Of a stretch of 64,000 bases of DNA, positions 11,580 to 24,304 are shown piece after piece. The notes below the pieces were generated by a model. The model saw nothing but the letters and a program-made list of their open reading frames with translations. It had not been told where the DNA came from and ran no database searches. The first letter of the stretch is position 1; every line of letters begins with the position of its first letter. The translations under genes and the position numbers were made by a program. The stretch comes from Hysterangium stoloniferum (taxonomy: Eukaryota > Basidiomycota > Agaricomycetes > Hysterangiales > Hysterangiaceae): assembly GCA_015178975.1 (NCBI GenBank), contig WHVD01000274.1, positions 1 to 64,000 on the forward strand, in the 5' to 3' direction.

Positions 11580-13628
11580 GAGCCTCTTGTAGATTGTTAG
11601 CATAAGTCTGCAAGCTCATGATGTCATCAATGGGTTGTCCTTGTAGAAGGTAAAGCCATTCCGTGGGCAGCATCAGGATGAGTCTGCACATTTCATCCTT
11701 TCAATTTCCATACAGGAAGTGATAAAGTTTAATTCTCCATTGAATGTAGTGAACAGGTGTCTCACAACCATGGCCAATTTGTTGAAATTTCATGGCTTCC
11801 CATTCTAAGGCTAAGGATTCGTGCCAATGAGTTCCAAGTAATCCCTCTACAATGCCCCAAAGGAACGACCCATGAGATCGACTGAATTCAGTGTGATGTT
11901 CACGGTCCAGGGTGCTCCACCAGACCTTGGCATTGCCAGTGAGTCATCTCGGCAGAGCGACTCCTAACAACATGCTCATGGAGTCTGATACCTCCAAGAG
12001 ACTCATGATATCCATGATCTAGTCCAAAGGCTTGGATTGAGTTCCATCATATTTGGGAAGGTCAGACCATTTTATCTTGATATTGTTGGTGTTAAGAGCA
12101 ATCATCTTATCCTTAGGTAAGTCATCGATAAATGTGCTGGCTCGAGGCTGCATCGGAGTTCAAAAGGGGGAGTTAGGTACTCCACCATGATGACCCCCAC
12201 GTCCTGAATTCCCTCCATAGTCTGAATTATTTGAACTCCCAGATGAACTGCTAGGGGGTCCCCCTGGTTGCAGAAAAGGATTCGAGGTGATTGGCAAAGA
12301 ATGGCGGGGATTGTCTGGATTCAGTGATCCTCGACCAGCGACCTGACCAGGTATACCCTCAGTGAATGTGGTAGAGAAGGAGGGTCGACCCTTGCTGGTG
12401 ACTGATCGATTCCTAACCACAGGCTGTTCATCACCAAAGTTGGGGCTATCTGAAGTTCTTTCGAATGTGACGCGAGTGATGAATCCCCTGGTGGGGCATA
12501 GGGCTGGGTTCCATCGCAATTCATCTCTCAATTTCGGTCATATTCAAAGGCCGACACGGCTGAGGCTGATGGAAAGGAGCACAGACTTCAATCCTTTTTT
12601 CCTGAAGGTGATCTATCACTTCCATCCTCATATCCAATGGGAAATCCTCCAAAATGACAGGACGATTGAGTGAATGGAGGAAACGAGTATCAGGAGACCC
12701 ATTTAGGTTGCAAACAAATGAATTAGTTGTGGAGAGAGGCGAATCAGGCACTTGAATCGAATTATTATATGTAAGGGTGAAGCACCTCCAAAACCATTTT
12801 ATTGAGTCTTCTCTGATTTCTCTTCAACCGGCCCCTTAGAGTAAAGTACACAAACGATACATTTGGTGTGACTCTGTTAAGAGACTCCTCCAACATTCAA
12901 ATGTACATATACTGGTGGTCAACCTTGGGCACGATGTGATCCCCACAGAGTAGGACATGAAAGATTTGCAACATGTCATCATGTGTACGAAGCACTTCGA
13001 GGAATAAAGAGAACACTTCCCACTTAAAATTTGTTCTTCCCCCTTCCATAATTGATGTAACATCACTCGACCATTTGGGAATTGAGTGGGTCAGATCCTC
13101 AAGGGTTCCTGGTCACGTGAATAAGTCCCACCCCGATAAGATGACCTGATAATGACCTAACCAGACTGCTACAGTCACCAGTAAAGAAGGGTAATCTGTT
13201 TCGTACTCCTCCACGAAAGGAGTAAGCTGATCAGCAGAGATTCAATCGGTGTAGTACATGTCCCACTTCACATTGATAGGCTCAGCATAAACCATATGAC
13301 CCCCAAGGAACTGCTTAAGGATAAGTTGTCTTGGTGGGAATGTGAGAGTGGGCTCAGGTGCTCAGGTAGGCTCAACATTAGCTCCAGGGGTGCTCAAATG
13401 CCCGGTTGGTGAACGTTCCTCGGGCAGATCGGGGAGGGTATTTGTTGATGGTTGAGCTGCTACTCCGGGGGAATCCTCAGGAGAGGCTGATCTTTGAAAA
13501 GTCAACGAGGATTTCCTCATGGTGATGTTACAGGGTGGTTCCAGACTAGCAGGTCTTTGACGAGGTGTTGAACTACTTGGGGTCATTGAAGATCTCGGTG
13601 TTTGGTTCTTACCTGTGGTCATTTGCAT
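11580..13628 (-). pseudogene. Decayed gag-like gene of a minus-strand gypsy element (family D)
   Basis: Frames on the minus strand start at an ATG at 13628, just inside LTR D, with a Ser/Pro/Thr-rich N-terminus. They continue through a coherent segment at about 13000-13350 (GGHMVYAEPINVKWDMYYTD). A Gly/Ser-rich linker (GGNSGRGGHHGG) at about 12165-12260 is followed by a capsid-like piece at about 11960-12130 (KIKWSDLPKYDGTQSKPLD), and another piece with HWHESLALEWEAMKFQQIGH near 11770-11840. Stops and frame changes interrupt it repeatedly. No protease or polymerase follows; the copy is truncated near 11580. Confidence 0.6.
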
Positions 13629-13698
13629 GCTTAGAAATTAATAGTTGAACAGTAACATTTTCTTCATAGGGAAAGAGCGGTCCGGCCTGAATCACCAC

Positions 13699-14218
13699 TG
13701 TGAAGAGTGGTGGAAGTTCTAACCATTCTATATATGAAGAATATTGACCGTTTAGGTAGAGAATCGACTTTGGAGTTCGATTATGAGTGACTACTCGAGT
13801 GTTTAAGGAAATAACGAGAGAGTCGAATAAACAGAGTAGCATGGATATAGTCTGTGTGGATTGAGATAACGGTTCAAGTTTCGACTAGTGTAGTTCGAAA
13901 CTATGATTGCACTGGTAGTTAAGGCCCATCTATGATGGTCGAGACAATACCCCAATCACAACTTGCAGGACACTAAGTGGGTGTCTGGGCAAGTTGTGGT
14001 TATGGGGTAAAAAGTGTCTGAGTTCTAACTATCGGCACTAGAATACATAGGTCTGGCATGTACATATGCACCCACAAGAGTCAATGTACTGAATGCATAG
14101 GTCATCGAACTAAATATATGTGTATAATAAAATAGAGAAAAAATAGAAAAGATAATGGAAATATAGTGTGGGCTCGTCCAGACTACATTTTGGAGTATAT
14201 TTTGTGGTACCTCTCACA
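13699..14218 (-). repeat. LTR of gypsy family D (5' LTR of the minus-strand copy)
   Basis: On the minus strand it begins TGTGAGAGGTACC and ends CACTCTTCACA. A second copy in the opposite orientation at 40614-41218 defines both limits, because similarity starts and stops at these points. The gag-like gene begins about 70 bp beyond the LTR end, so this is the 5' LTR of that truncated element. The copies differ by an indel of about 100 bp. Confidence 0.8.
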
Positions 14219-14539
14219 GTCGGTGAGTATTACTCTTCACCTCTGAATGCCATGGGCCCCAAGCCTATCCTCCCTTCGCAACAGGGGGGAGAGGGGAGGA
14301 TGGACGATGATGCCAAGATGGGAGAGGTATCAACAATAACCTCTGATTCCTTGATGGCCACATCTGGTGGAAATGACCATGCTCCCAGTAGTGAAGCCTC
14401 AAATGAATTGTTTGAGAATGGGAGAGAGATCTACTTTTCCCCTCATGAATGAATACCTCCGTACTCAGGTTACTCTTCATAACTGGATGTACCAGTATAA
14501 CCTATTGTATCCTGAAGAGCTAGCAGCCTGTTATGACTG
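14219..14539 (+). other. Short open frames, no recognised gene
   Basis: A frame at 14250-14452 encodes an acidic Ser-rich peptide and an overlapping frame at 14443-14561 encodes LHNWMYQYNLLYPEEL. They may be remnants of a retroelement gag N-terminus, but nothing identifies them. Confidence 0.25.
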
Positions 14540-15266
14540 TGTGACAGCCGTTCAGCCCTGAGGTTATCGCCACCTATCGACGATTCAAGTTATCGCTTAA
14601 GTCACCACATCGGAAACCATCACCCCCGATGCTGACTTATGCTTTCATGGTGATCAAACTCTGTTTATGCCCACGTCAAAATATACTTGTACTATCTGGT
14701 TAAACTTTTGATACGTCCCTTTTATTATGCTGATCCGTTCTACCCTATGTTTCACATATGCCTATATATACTTGTAACCCTCGAACTATTTCCTTTTCCT
14801 GTAATTACACTCTCGGTTATCTCTTTGGCCTCCAAACTAATCATAAACTTCCCATTCCTAGTCAAGCTTATTGTCAATACCCTGTTCCACTCTTCTCCTA
14901 GTTAGTATTTTCTAGACACCTGATACTTGTATATGAACCCACTGTAGTTGTAGTTACTAGGCAATCAGCATATCGACTCAGAATACCCTCTTATGCCTCT
15001 GGCAGTCTTGTACTAAGAATCCCCTCATCTGCCTTCACGTGCGCTCATCCACTCTCGGTCACCAACCCTTGGCCCGACACTCAACTTAACCTTCGGTCCC
15101 GATCAGTATCTCGCCAAAAGGAACTCATCAGGATTAGTCTTCGCCCGCCCGAAATTTAAGGACACCCAACGGACATTTGCGAGGGCGCAGCACATAAGCT
15201 GAAGCCAAGTCCTTCTGATCGGTCCCTGTTGGCCAACCGACATCAGTCAGTTTTCAGTTCTTAACA
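14540..15266 (+). repeat. LTR family A (probable 5' LTR of gypsy element 1)
   Basis: The segment runs from TGTGACAGCC to TTCAGTTCTTAACA and is followed after about 90 bp by the gag ATG of element 1. Its 3' half is repeated in reverse orientation at 51607-51935 and 59123-59440. A possible TATA box lies near 14763. It contains the conserved LTR hairpin (see findings) at 15181-15212. A matching 3' LTR was not found downstream of element 1. Confidence 0.65.
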
Positions 15267-15355
15267 CAGCCCTTCGAAAGACCTTCTGGAGGATGCTTCA
15301 AAAGTAGAAACCTCTCATCCACCCAAAGTCGCTCATTTTTCCAGAGTGGTTTGAA

Positions 15356-16141
15356 ATGGAGAGCAGTGGCAATGACAATGAAAGAAAGGAGGGAATGTCC
15401 AAGGATATGGCACTTGAGCGCAGCCAGGCTGCTCAGTTTAGATGGTCCGATTGTTCAGAGTCTGACAAATATCAGTTGGGGCCACTACCAGAAATGTGGA
15501 CCTTACCTGACGGCAGGAGAACGATTAGAGGATTGGAGAGTCCAGTAACCTTTCCCCATGTCTCCCTAAATCTAAGTGCCATTGTCATTGAGGTAGATGA
15601 AAATGAACCCATGACAACTGAACCATCCTCCTCTAGGTTAGAGCCTGCAAAAGCAGCTGGATCTAAAAACAAGTCATCAACCCAGTCCCCTAAGGGAAAG
15701 GAGAGAATGGAGGGAAAATGTCCCTTAAAGAACCCTAGTAAAGCTTCCCCAAGTTTAAACACTGGTGGGGAGAGCAAGAAGCAAAATAGTCAGTTCCTGA
15801 GAAAACAGATGGATAAGAATGTCATGGACCATTATGTACAAGAACCCTCGCAAGTGCCTGAGGGCAGGTACTTTGCAGTAGGAGGGCAAGGAAAGTTTGG
15901 ACCACCATCTGACTCAAGCAGCCCATCTAGTAGTGATGGATCAGATGATTCAGCCAGCAGTATATCCACCGATTCGGAAATCAATAGAAGGAGCACAGAC
16001 TCACCTGATTCAGGATCTGGATCAGAAGATGTTACAGGAAGCCATTCTGAAACAGGGAAGAAGAAGTGTGGAAAGAAAAACTCACCAAGCTCTAAATGCA
16101 TAAGACATGAAAAGCAAAAAAAGGTCAAAGGCCGATGCTAA
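15356..16141 (+). CDS. Gag N-terminal part of gypsy element 1
   Basis: The 261-codon frame is the first of the element and begins about 90 bp after LTR A. It is hydrophilic: an N-terminal 80 residues of ordinary composition, then Ser/Lys-rich stretches and a Ser/Asp-rich acidic region around residues 180-225, ending in a basic tail (KKKCGKKNSPSSKCIRHEKQ). No capsid motif is visible in this part; capsid-like sequence follows after a stop. It would form the N-terminal portion of the structural polyprotein. Confidence 0.6.
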   Translation: MESSGNDNERKEGMSKDMALERSQAAQFRWSDCSESDKYQLGPLPEMWTLPDGRRTIRGLESPVTFPHVSLNLSAIVIEVDENEPMTTEPSSSRLEPAKAAGSKNKSSTQSPKGKERMEGKCPLKNPSKASPSLNTGGESKKQNSQFLRKQMDKNVMDHYVQEPSQVPEGRYFAVGGQGKFGPPSDSSSPSSSDGSDDSASSISTDSEINRRSTDSPDSGSGSEDVTGSHSETGKKKCGKKNSPSSKCIRHEKQKKVKGRC

Positions 16142-16184
16142 GCGGACTAAAAAACTGTTAGCTGGAGTCAAAACGAAGTAGGCT

Positions 16185-16985
16185 GTGATATATAACAGCA
16201 TAGCTGAAATTGACATACTTGAAGCCTTCATCTACGCATATGATCTCTGGGCAGAAATTAATGGGTTAGATCGTAAATGGGCTGTTAAGCTCATCATTTA
16301 CTTCCTGGATGGCAAGGCTAGTTCATTCTATATGAAGCATGTGGCATTGAGCAAGTGGAAGTGGACATTAAAGGCTGTGTACGATGGTCTTTTCGACTAT
16401 TGTTTCTCTGCCGACTACAAGTTGCAGTTGCGGAAGTGATTGACCACATCCCGGCAGGGTGGAAGGTGCTTTTGGGATTTCTCTCGAGATGTTGAGCATA
16501 ACGCGACTCAGTTTCCTGATATCCAGGAGTGCCAACTTAAGCAGATTGTGTGGGATGGGTGCATGATTACCTTAAAGAAAAATGGTTAGACAAGGGGTTA
16601 AACCCCAACAATACATCATGGAAGTGACTTATCAAGACTGGTACTCGATTTGAAGCAGCTCAAGAGTTTCGTAAGGCAGACAAAAGCCAAAGGGAAACCT
16701 CATTTGTTAAATCAAACCAAGGATGGCCACGAAAGAATGAACAAGCCAAACAGGTAGTGGGACAAGCTGATGAAAAAGGGAAAAAAATCTCATCTAGCGA
16801 CGTCTTCCAGTTTTGAAAACACCATGAAAGTACCACACTTGAAATTGAGTTGTACAGAGATGAATCAACTACAAGCAGAAGGATGATGCTTCACTTGCAA
16901 GAAGGAGGGTCATGAATCCTGCAATTGTCCTCAAGGGAAATTCCTTTCAGCACCTAAACGGGGTGTTGTGGTGTCTGCTGGATCT
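16185..16985 (+). pseudogene. Gag capsid and zinc knuckle of gypsy element 1
   Basis: A capsid-like helix-rich stretch occurs at 16185-16439 (EAFIYAYDLWAEINGLDRKW, FLDGKASSFYMKHV). After frame changes, a CCHC zinc knuckle CFTCKKEGHESCNC (CX2CX4HX4C) is encoded at about 16888-16929. In retroelements the knuckle binds the genomic RNA during packaging. The reading frame is broken by at least three stops or frameshifts. Confidence 0.65.
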
Positions 16986-18164
16986 GTCAGAGTGAAATGA
17001 CTCACAGATTTAGAGAAAAAAGGAGTGTGCAGAGATACCACTCCACATGGCCTCCTTTGTGTTAAAAAACAAGGAAGCCCAACAAGAGTTTAATACCTTG
17101 CATGATTGAATCTATGCAGCTTGGTTGCAGAAATCAATTACTGAATATTTTGGGCCCAATACTACCATAGCTGAAGGGCAACATCCAATGACACAATTTG
17201 AGGTGTCCTTGTCAATTGTAGATTTCGTGGTTAAATATAATGTCTTGCCTGGGCCTCTGCTGCACATTGGAAAGGTAGGATGTAGGGAACCTGGGTATCG
17301 TGTGGGGCAAAGTATATTAAGTAACCCAGAATGGTCTGGGAAACGACTTACCGATAACTGTGCCGACTGAATTGCTGTCGCAACCATAATACAATATCAG
17401 TGTTGTCAGCATTTTTCAAATGTCAAGTCCATTGATGCTGGGATGTGTCACACAGAGCGGTTCCAAGTGATATTTGATCACTTTCAATGGACATATGAAA
17501 TAGTAGATCACCCCCACTTGTATATGGCGATTTCAAAACAAGCCCTCCTAAGTGGGGACTGGATGATCGCTCAACTGGCTAGTACAGCTATTGTAATGGA
17601 GGGCAGAATGGACCAAGGGGAGTCTCTGGAGGATGACGAACCAACGAGAGAACACAGGACCACTCCAGGACAGTATCTCCTGGCCACATTGAAATAGTAC
17701 TTCACACCAGAGGAGGCTTTGCAGGAGGGAATTTCCCCAGAAGCTTGCTTTTGGTACATACCGAAGAGTCTGGCTTGCAGATTTGGGATGAGTCCAATAC
17801 AGACTTGCCTTTATTTATGCCCTGGTCTGTGTTCATGATTGACGAGGCCATAGAGGATAAAATACAAGCTGTATATGAAGAACACATACCTGGGTTCACC
17901 AAAGATATGCCGGCATTTTGACGACATGGCCAGGAAGCAATGTGTAAGTTGTTGGAGATTCGCTTTCGAGTCTACTATAAGACAGGCATCGTGATGGATA
18001 CAAATGGGGTGGAGTGACAGCGATTTATCATCCAATTCACTGCAGGATTGTATCAGATTCATGACCGGGAGTTATCAGTAACTTACTTGGTTATGAAGGA
18101 CTATCTCCAACATGATGAATGGACAGTGCCACATATCGTGGCCAGGTGAAAAGTCACAGAGGAC

Positions 18165-18610
18165 TTGTCAGGGGCAGTTGTGTTTGTCAACACTGCTCAT
18201 ATGCCTAAGAAAAAGATGTTGGGAAATAGGAAGAAGAGTCAGTTGCAAAATGAAGGGGTTGAAATGGTCCAGCATACCTCAGTGGAACCAAAAGACTTTA
18301 CTTGTTGCCTGCTGAAACCTGTGGTCATTGAGGCATTCATTAATGAACTACCAGTGAAAGCCCTAATTGATAGTGGATCACTTGCAGACTTCATGTCAAC
18401 AACGTCAGTCAATCAGCTGCAGGTAGTCAAGGACCCACTAGTAAAACCACTTACTATCCAGTTGGCTGTTCATGGATCACAGTCAAAAATCAATTATTCA
18501 GCAACTGCTTAGTTTGCATATCAGAACATCAATTGTACTTGGGGTTTTGATGTTGCTAACCTTGATTCATATGACCTGATATTAGGGACTCCATTCATAT
18601 TCAACATCAA
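18165..18610 (+). pseudogene. Aspartic protease domain of gypsy element 1
   Basis: The frame contains the retropepsin active-site motif ALIDSGSLADFMS near 18360-18398, followed downstream, beyond a TAG stop at 18510, by the flap and second-strand region ending in LDSYDLILGTPF. This protease would cleave the Gag-Pol precursor. The sequence between the zinc knuckle and this point (about 17000-18160) holds only broken frames of the same polyprotein. Confidence 0.7.
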
Positions 18611-18613
18611 GTT

Positions 18614-20160
18614 ATGATGGGATGGAATCCTACAAGGGTCAACATTGGGTCACCTCTACCACTCCCCATGGAAGGAGATACCATCGAGACTCTCTGTTCT
18701 GTGGTAGCAGAAGTTTTTGACGACGAGATCAAGAGGTTAAGGGCAGATTTACATGCTGAAGCAGCTGACCTTGACCCAGACACTGCATCAAAAGCACTGC
18801 CTCCATTAAGGGCTGTTAATCATACCATTCCACTCATTGATGACACCAAAGCTTACTCATGGAGACCATCCAAATGTCCAGAAGCAATGAGGGAGTTATG
18901 GCATGAAAGAAAAACTGCGTATATCAAGAATGGGAGGTGGAGGGTAGCCACGGGCACGAATGCATGTCCTATGCTCATTATTCCTAAGCCTCCAAAGGCT
19001 GATGGCACTTTGCGAATATGCACAGTAGTGGATAAGCATGAGAAGAATGCTAATACATATAAGCTGGCTACCCCCTTGCCAGAAATTGAAGCCATTCTAT
19101 GAAATGTCGTGCACCATAAGTATTGGAGTTTGATAAATGGGAAGGATGCTTACAAGCAGATCTGAGTGGTTCCTGAGCATGTCCATCAGACATTGTTCAC
19201 CTCTCCTGATGGCACTATGGAAAGTCTGATGTTACAAATCAGGGATTGCAATGGTCCTTCCACCTACCAGACATCGATGAACCACATATTTGCACCATAT
19301 GTATATTGGCATCTTCATGGATGTATACTTGGATGATATTGTCATATATTCCAACTCTATCAGTGATCATGTGAAGCATCTACACACTGTGTTTACAGTG
19401 CTCCATTGGGAAAAATTATATCTGGCTGTCAACAAGATGCACTTGTTTGCTTCAGAGTTACAAGTTTTAGGGCATGTGATTAACAATAAAGGTATAAAAA
19501 TGGACACACATAAAGTCAACACAGTGGGCAACTGGAAGATCCCTATGAATAAGCAACTTCTGGCTGGATTTTTGGGGGCTGTAGGATATCTCACTAACAA
19601 CTGTGAGGGAGTTCGAATCCCAATGGCTATTTTAGCAGCCCAGACAGGAGTAAACAGGCAGTGGTGGTGGGGAACTACTGAGCAGCGTGCTTTCGAAGAT
19701 ATCAAGCATATTGTTCAGGCCCATCATGACAGCTATAGAATTGCATTGGACTACTCACCAGGTCACCAAACCATTAACTTGGTGACAGATGCTTGTTTAA
19801 CAGGTGCAAGTGGCATTCTCAGTCAAGGTGAAGATCTTAGCACTGCTGCAGTAGTGTCATTCTGGTCAGGGAAGTTCAACTCGGCTCAACAGAACTATCC
19901 TGTTCATGAACAGGAGTTGTTGGCTATCGTGGAATCATTGAAACAATTTCGCTCACAACTGTTGGGGGTAAAATTGTGAATCTGTACTGACCATAAGGGG
20001 ATAGAATATATACTTACGCAGAAGAACTTGTCTCTGAGACAGACACATTGGCTGGATCTTCTAAATGAGTTCAACTTCAAGATTCACTATATCCCCAGAA
20101 AGTCAAATATCTTTGCCGATGCACTACCAAGAATGTATAGCGATGAGCCCTTGGGTACTA
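18614..20160 (+). pseudogene. Reverse transcriptase and RNase H of gypsy element 1
   Basis: Domain order is RT fingers (NACPMLIIPKPPKADGTLRIC near 18960), palm with intact catalytic box VYLDDIVIYS near 19322, thumb (LAGFLGAVGYLTNNC) and RNase H (LVTDACLTGASGIL near 19780, ELLAIVESLKQF near 19915, CTDHKGIEYIL near 19985, and the tether ADALPRMYS near 20117). The frame changes around 19260-19290, and there are stops at about 19100, 19163 and 19977. It is inactive as it stands, although the YLDD motif survives. Confidence 0.85.
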
Positions 20161-20789
20161 TTAGGGCTGAATCAGAGTATGTAGCTGACATTCCAGGGAT
20201 GGAGGAGGATACACGGGGGGTGCACTACATTTCAGGGGTACCTGGCTTCAACAGTGTGTCAACACCACTGTATACAGGGTCCACAGTGTTAGCATTGGAG
20301 GAAGCACCAAGATGGTCAGGAAGGTTGGCCACTCAAATATGTTCATCATATGCAACACTTGCAGGGTTGCGAGCAAGTAGGAAAAGACCTATTGAAGGAT
20401 CAGGACAGATGACTGAAAACACACACAAGGGTCATAGTAAGTCATCTGGATCACTCCTGGAGCATCCATCACAAGGGGAGAGGGGCAAAACACCAAATAT
20501 GTCTGGTCATCAAGATTACTTTGAACGGCGATCTTCATGATTGACAATGGAGGGCAGGTTACCTGAGTTGCCCTCATATTTTCCACTAGTGGAAATTCTA
20601 TTGGAGGGCAACTCAGGATTGGACATCCCAGAATCCCTATGACGACAGTCTGGATCAGATGTTTTCTTCTCTAGGATATGGGCAACGCTGCAGGAGTATA
20701 AGGGCTTTACGTCACAGGACAGTTTTCTGTTTTTAAATCTGGATGGCATCAAACTGCTTTGCATCCCTGATATTACCATTGGGAATCGA

Positions 20790-21587
20790 TGGGTGTGGGA
20801 AATTGTTATTTCACATGCCCATTCCATCTTGGCACATCTAGGGGCAAGGAAAACTGCCACATATTTGCAAACCAATGTGTGGTGGCTGTCATTAACCAAG
20901 GATGTCAAATTATTTTGCAAGTCATGCAGCTTGTGTGCCACTTCGAAATCTGAAACACAGAAACCACAGGGACAACTTCGCTCATTGGAAGTGCCATCAC
21001 AGCCATGGGAGGCAATTGGGATTGATTTGTAGAACCCTTGCCAGCGTCCATCAGAGAGTTTGATAGCATCTGTGTTATTATTGACCATTTAACTTGCATG
21101 GTCCATTTGGTACCGGCATGCAGCAACTATACTGCTATTCAAATGGCTGAGGTGATATTCAAACATGTTTATAAGTTGCATGGGCTGCCAGACAAAATAA
21201 TTAACGATCGAGATTCACTATTTACAAGTATCTTTTGGAGAGAGCTTCATTGGTTGATAGGAGTCGAATTGCGGATGTCTTCATCATACACTGCCAAACA
21301 GATGGTGCTACCAAACATGCAAATCGAACAATGACTCAAATGCTTAGGCAATGTGTAGCACCAAACCAGAAAGATTGGGTGTCAAAGCTGCCAGCTATTG
21401 AGTTTGCTATGAATAATGCTACATCAGAAACAACTGGATTCTCACTGTTTTTTCTGAATTATGGTCAGCTGCCATGGCCACTGCTCTGGGACAACAACAC
21501 GAAGTATCCAGGTGTCCTTGAATTTGCAGAACAGATGAAGCTAGCAATCATGAATGCACATGATGAGATACTGACAGCCAGGGTTAA
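20790..21587 (+). pseudogene. Integrase N-terminal and core domains of gypsy element 1
   Basis: The zinc-binding HHCC domain is present (HAHSILAHLGARK, then CKSCSLC near 20921-20941). The DDE core follows with IGIDL near 21016-21030 and INDRDSLFTS near 21201-21230. The region normally carrying the catalytic glutamate reads GATKHANRTM near 21304-21333, with lysine where glutamate is expected. A stop lies at about 21030 and a frameshift near 21290. The gene is interrupted at 21587 by a solo LTR and resumes at 22968. Confidence 0.8.
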
Positions 21588-22967
21588 TGTAATGTATTCA
21601 GGGGATTCTCTTAGATAGCTCAATATATGCTATAGTGTCACAGAGCTTCAACAATAAAACAAGCAAAGGTCCAGTAATTTAAATACTGATAGATTAATGA
21701 GCTGCGCTATGAAGCTTAAACAACTCAAATCAATGCTTATTTTGATTATTGAAAGGTTCAATAGAACTGTGTATGACTCTTTTAGCAAATACAAGAACTA
21801 TTCCTTGAGAATAGGGGCTGGAAGCTGAATATATGCGCAGTAACTTGGCAGAGACTTGATATAAGAGCTTCGGATTCTTGTATGCTTATTTGTAACTATT
21901 AATAGTTATTTAACAAGGTGTTAAATAATTTATTAATAGAGAAAATAAATTGTATTGGATTATCTGAGTGCTTGTACTTGATTAATTCAATAAACTTAGG
22001 GCTGGGCCTTGAGTAATCTAGTATTGGCAGGGATTTCAGTAAGGATACTTAGATACTTATTAGGTTTATTATCTAATTAATAAGCCTAAAGGGTAGCTGT
22101 GAGGCTGGGGAACTTAGATGATTAGCTAAGTCCAAGAGTTGCTGACAAAGATTCAAGATGCTGCAAGTGTAGGTGCTTGCAGTGAGTGTATCAGACTAAG
22201 GCTATTATTGTCCTTAGGATGATTAGATAAGCTGGTGCTGTGCTGCAAATATGTGTGATATAGATTGGTTTTATTGGAAACTTGGCCCTCCTTATATACA
22301 TTTTGATAACTCAATGATTAGCTAACTATTTAGTTTATGAGGTCATTAGTGAGATCATAATGACCTCATATTCTACTCATTATTTACCCTTTGTCTATCA
22401 TGTGATTCTCTTCTCTGAGACAAGGGTTGTAACCTCTTGCTTGAACATGAAGGTTCAAGGCCGCGGTCCCGGGATGGAAGCAAACGATGAGTCGGCGGAA
22501 CCTAACAATGACTCGGGTAGTCACGTTCGTGACTTGTGTGACATCCCGACACCGGACTGTGACTTGTGTGACATCTTGTAATTGTCACCTGCTGACAAAT
22601 CATTCCCTCAATCCCAAATTTGAAGCGCCGGGCACGAATGATGACATAATGTGTTCCTGTGCTTCCACTGGAGGCTTATCTAATAAGTCACATGACTCCA
22701 AAAATGCGCAAACTAGGCTGCAGCAAGGTGCCGAAAGGGAATAACTAAGTAAATAAAATATAAATAATTAGTTAAAAATTATAATAAATTAACTAAGATA
22801 TAATAGCATAATATGAGTTCATATATGCTATTATTATGCGAAGTTAAAAGGAATAGAGCCTATATTTCACAATAAAAAATATAATAAAAATACAATAAAT
22901 TCGAGAAAATATTAATAAATTCAAAGAAAATTAAGAGAAAATTATGAGATAAAGCTGATACCTCACA
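21588..22967 (+). repeat. Solo LTR, family C, with 5-bp TSD GTTAA
   Basis: The 1380-bp segment runs from TGTAATGTATTC to GATACCTCACA and is flanked by GTTAA on both sides (21583-21587 and 22968-22972). A near-identical copy in reverse orientation lies at 54843-56196 with a different TSD. It has no internal coding region, so it is a solo LTR left by recombination between the two LTRs of an element. Deleting it and one TSD rejoins the integrase frame of gypsy element 1, confirming that it is a later insertion. Confidence 0.92.
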
Positions 22968-23455
22968 GTTAAGCAGACACGGCAGGCAAATCGACACCGG
23001 AGGTCTGCTGCATTTAGCATCAATGATTTGGTTTATCTGTCCACAAAACCTTACACTTACAAAAGAATCGGGCATGTAAACTGCTGCTGAAATATATTGG
23101 GCCTTTTAGGATCAGCGGGGTACTGGAGCCAGGAGCAACATACCAGTTGGAACTGTCAAGGGACCTCAAGCAGCAGGGGATTAACCCAGGTTTTCATGCC
23201 TTGTTGCTTCATATACACATTCTGAATGACAATCATCTGTTCCCAGGGAGGCAGTTGAGGCAGATTCCTGGCTTTGGTAGTCAGCCTTGTGAGTGGGCAG
23301 TTGAGAAGATTCTTGCTCATTCGGGCAAGGGCCTCAAGGCCTTCTTTGAGGTTTTGTGGAACACTGGAGAAACTACCTGGTTGCCATATCAAGATGTTCA
23401 GCACGTCCATCCATTGAAGGCTTACCTGGAGACAGTAGGTGTTATGAGTGCCTGA
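22968..23455 (+). pseudogene. Integrase C-terminal part of gypsy element 1, chromodomain-like end
   Basis: After the solo LTR the integrase continues with VKQTRQANRHRRSAAFSIND, then KYIGPFRISGVLEPGATYQL (near 23092-23150), a typical integrase C-terminal segment. The last 50 residues (AFFEVLWNTGETTWLPYQDV) resemble the aromatic strand-helix part of a chromodomain. At least one frame change is needed near 23040-23080. The stop is at 23453-23455. Confidence 0.7.
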
Positions 23456-23479
23456 TCATTGCCCAGGGGCCAAGGGTGG

Positions 23480-24302
23480 TGTTACGACCAGAATTCCTGC
23501 CAGACTCCGGGCACTAACTTATACACACCCATGCCCTATATGCACCCATTGTCAGATTACCAGAATTCCCACCGGACTCTGTACATCAGACTTGTCTACA
23601 TTCGACTTCGTTACATTGTGTATCAGTCACCGGAATAACCACTGGACTCCGCCCCTGTCTATGTCTGACCTTGTCCTGTGCATCAGTTACTGGACCCACC
23701 CCACTCGGAAAACCCATCATCCCTCTAACAGAGCCCCATTCCCATTTTAGTCAAATGACCTGTCACGATTTGGACTCCACTCCCACTCTGTTTCCTGTTA
23801 TGGTTTATGATTTGTCACAATTTGGACTCTCCATTCCATCCCATTCCTAACACCAAATTTGGTGTTTACTATTCTCGTTTTATGTTTTGCTAGTTTCGTT
23901 TCATTATTACTGGATTTTGTATGTCATTCATTCCACAGTCTATATAGTCTGGCAGATATTGTACATACAATCCAGTCAGAAAATCAGCTTAGATTCTCCC
24001 CAGTAATGTAATACATTTTCCGCTCTAAACTCCTACTTGAATTACACTGCTCACACTAGTCGGAGACCACAGGCTCCGGCGCATCTACCTCTTATTTATC
24101 TCAACTCCCGACCTCTCAACCCATGACCTCCAACCTATGACCCCTTGACCCATGAACCCTGCCCAGACCCCCTGGGATTCCCTTCCACCTGTCTGAAATT
24201 GGACAACACGATCTTGCGAGGGCACAGCCTATAAGGTGAAGCCAAGTCCTACTGGATATCCCACGGGTTTCTCCGGAAACCCGCTGTGTACGTACCCTAA
24301 CA
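23480..24302 (+). repeat. 5' LTR of gypsy element B
   Basis: It starts TGTTACGACCAG and ends CGTACCCTAACA. It contains a TATA box (TATATA at 23941-23946), the predicted transcript start about 33 nt downstream, and the conserved hairpin at 24218-24248. The 3' LTR at 29846 is highly similar over the whole length. Confidence 0.95.
23941..23984 (+). promoter_or_regulatory. LTR core promoter and predicted self-primer
   Basis: TATATA at 23941 is followed 33 nt later by AGTCAGAAAAT (23974-23984). This 11-nt string would form the 5' end of the transcript and is exactly complementary to the site downstream of the LTR. The string is kept in the LTR copies near 30335, 47075 and 63222. Confidence 0.65.
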
Positions 24303-24304
24303 GT

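Larger units (their letters stand above)
15356..23455 (+). mobile_element. Gypsy element 1: decayed polyprotein region, split by a solo LTR
   Basis: Gag, protease, RT, RNase H and integrase follow one another in the order of Ty3/gypsy elements, with numerous stops and frameshifts. A 1.38-kb solo LTR interrupts the integrase at 21588, and a full gypsy B element is inserted just after the pol stop codon. The region after that insertion (30651 onward) therefore belongs to the same element. LTR A lies immediately upstream. Confidence 0.85.
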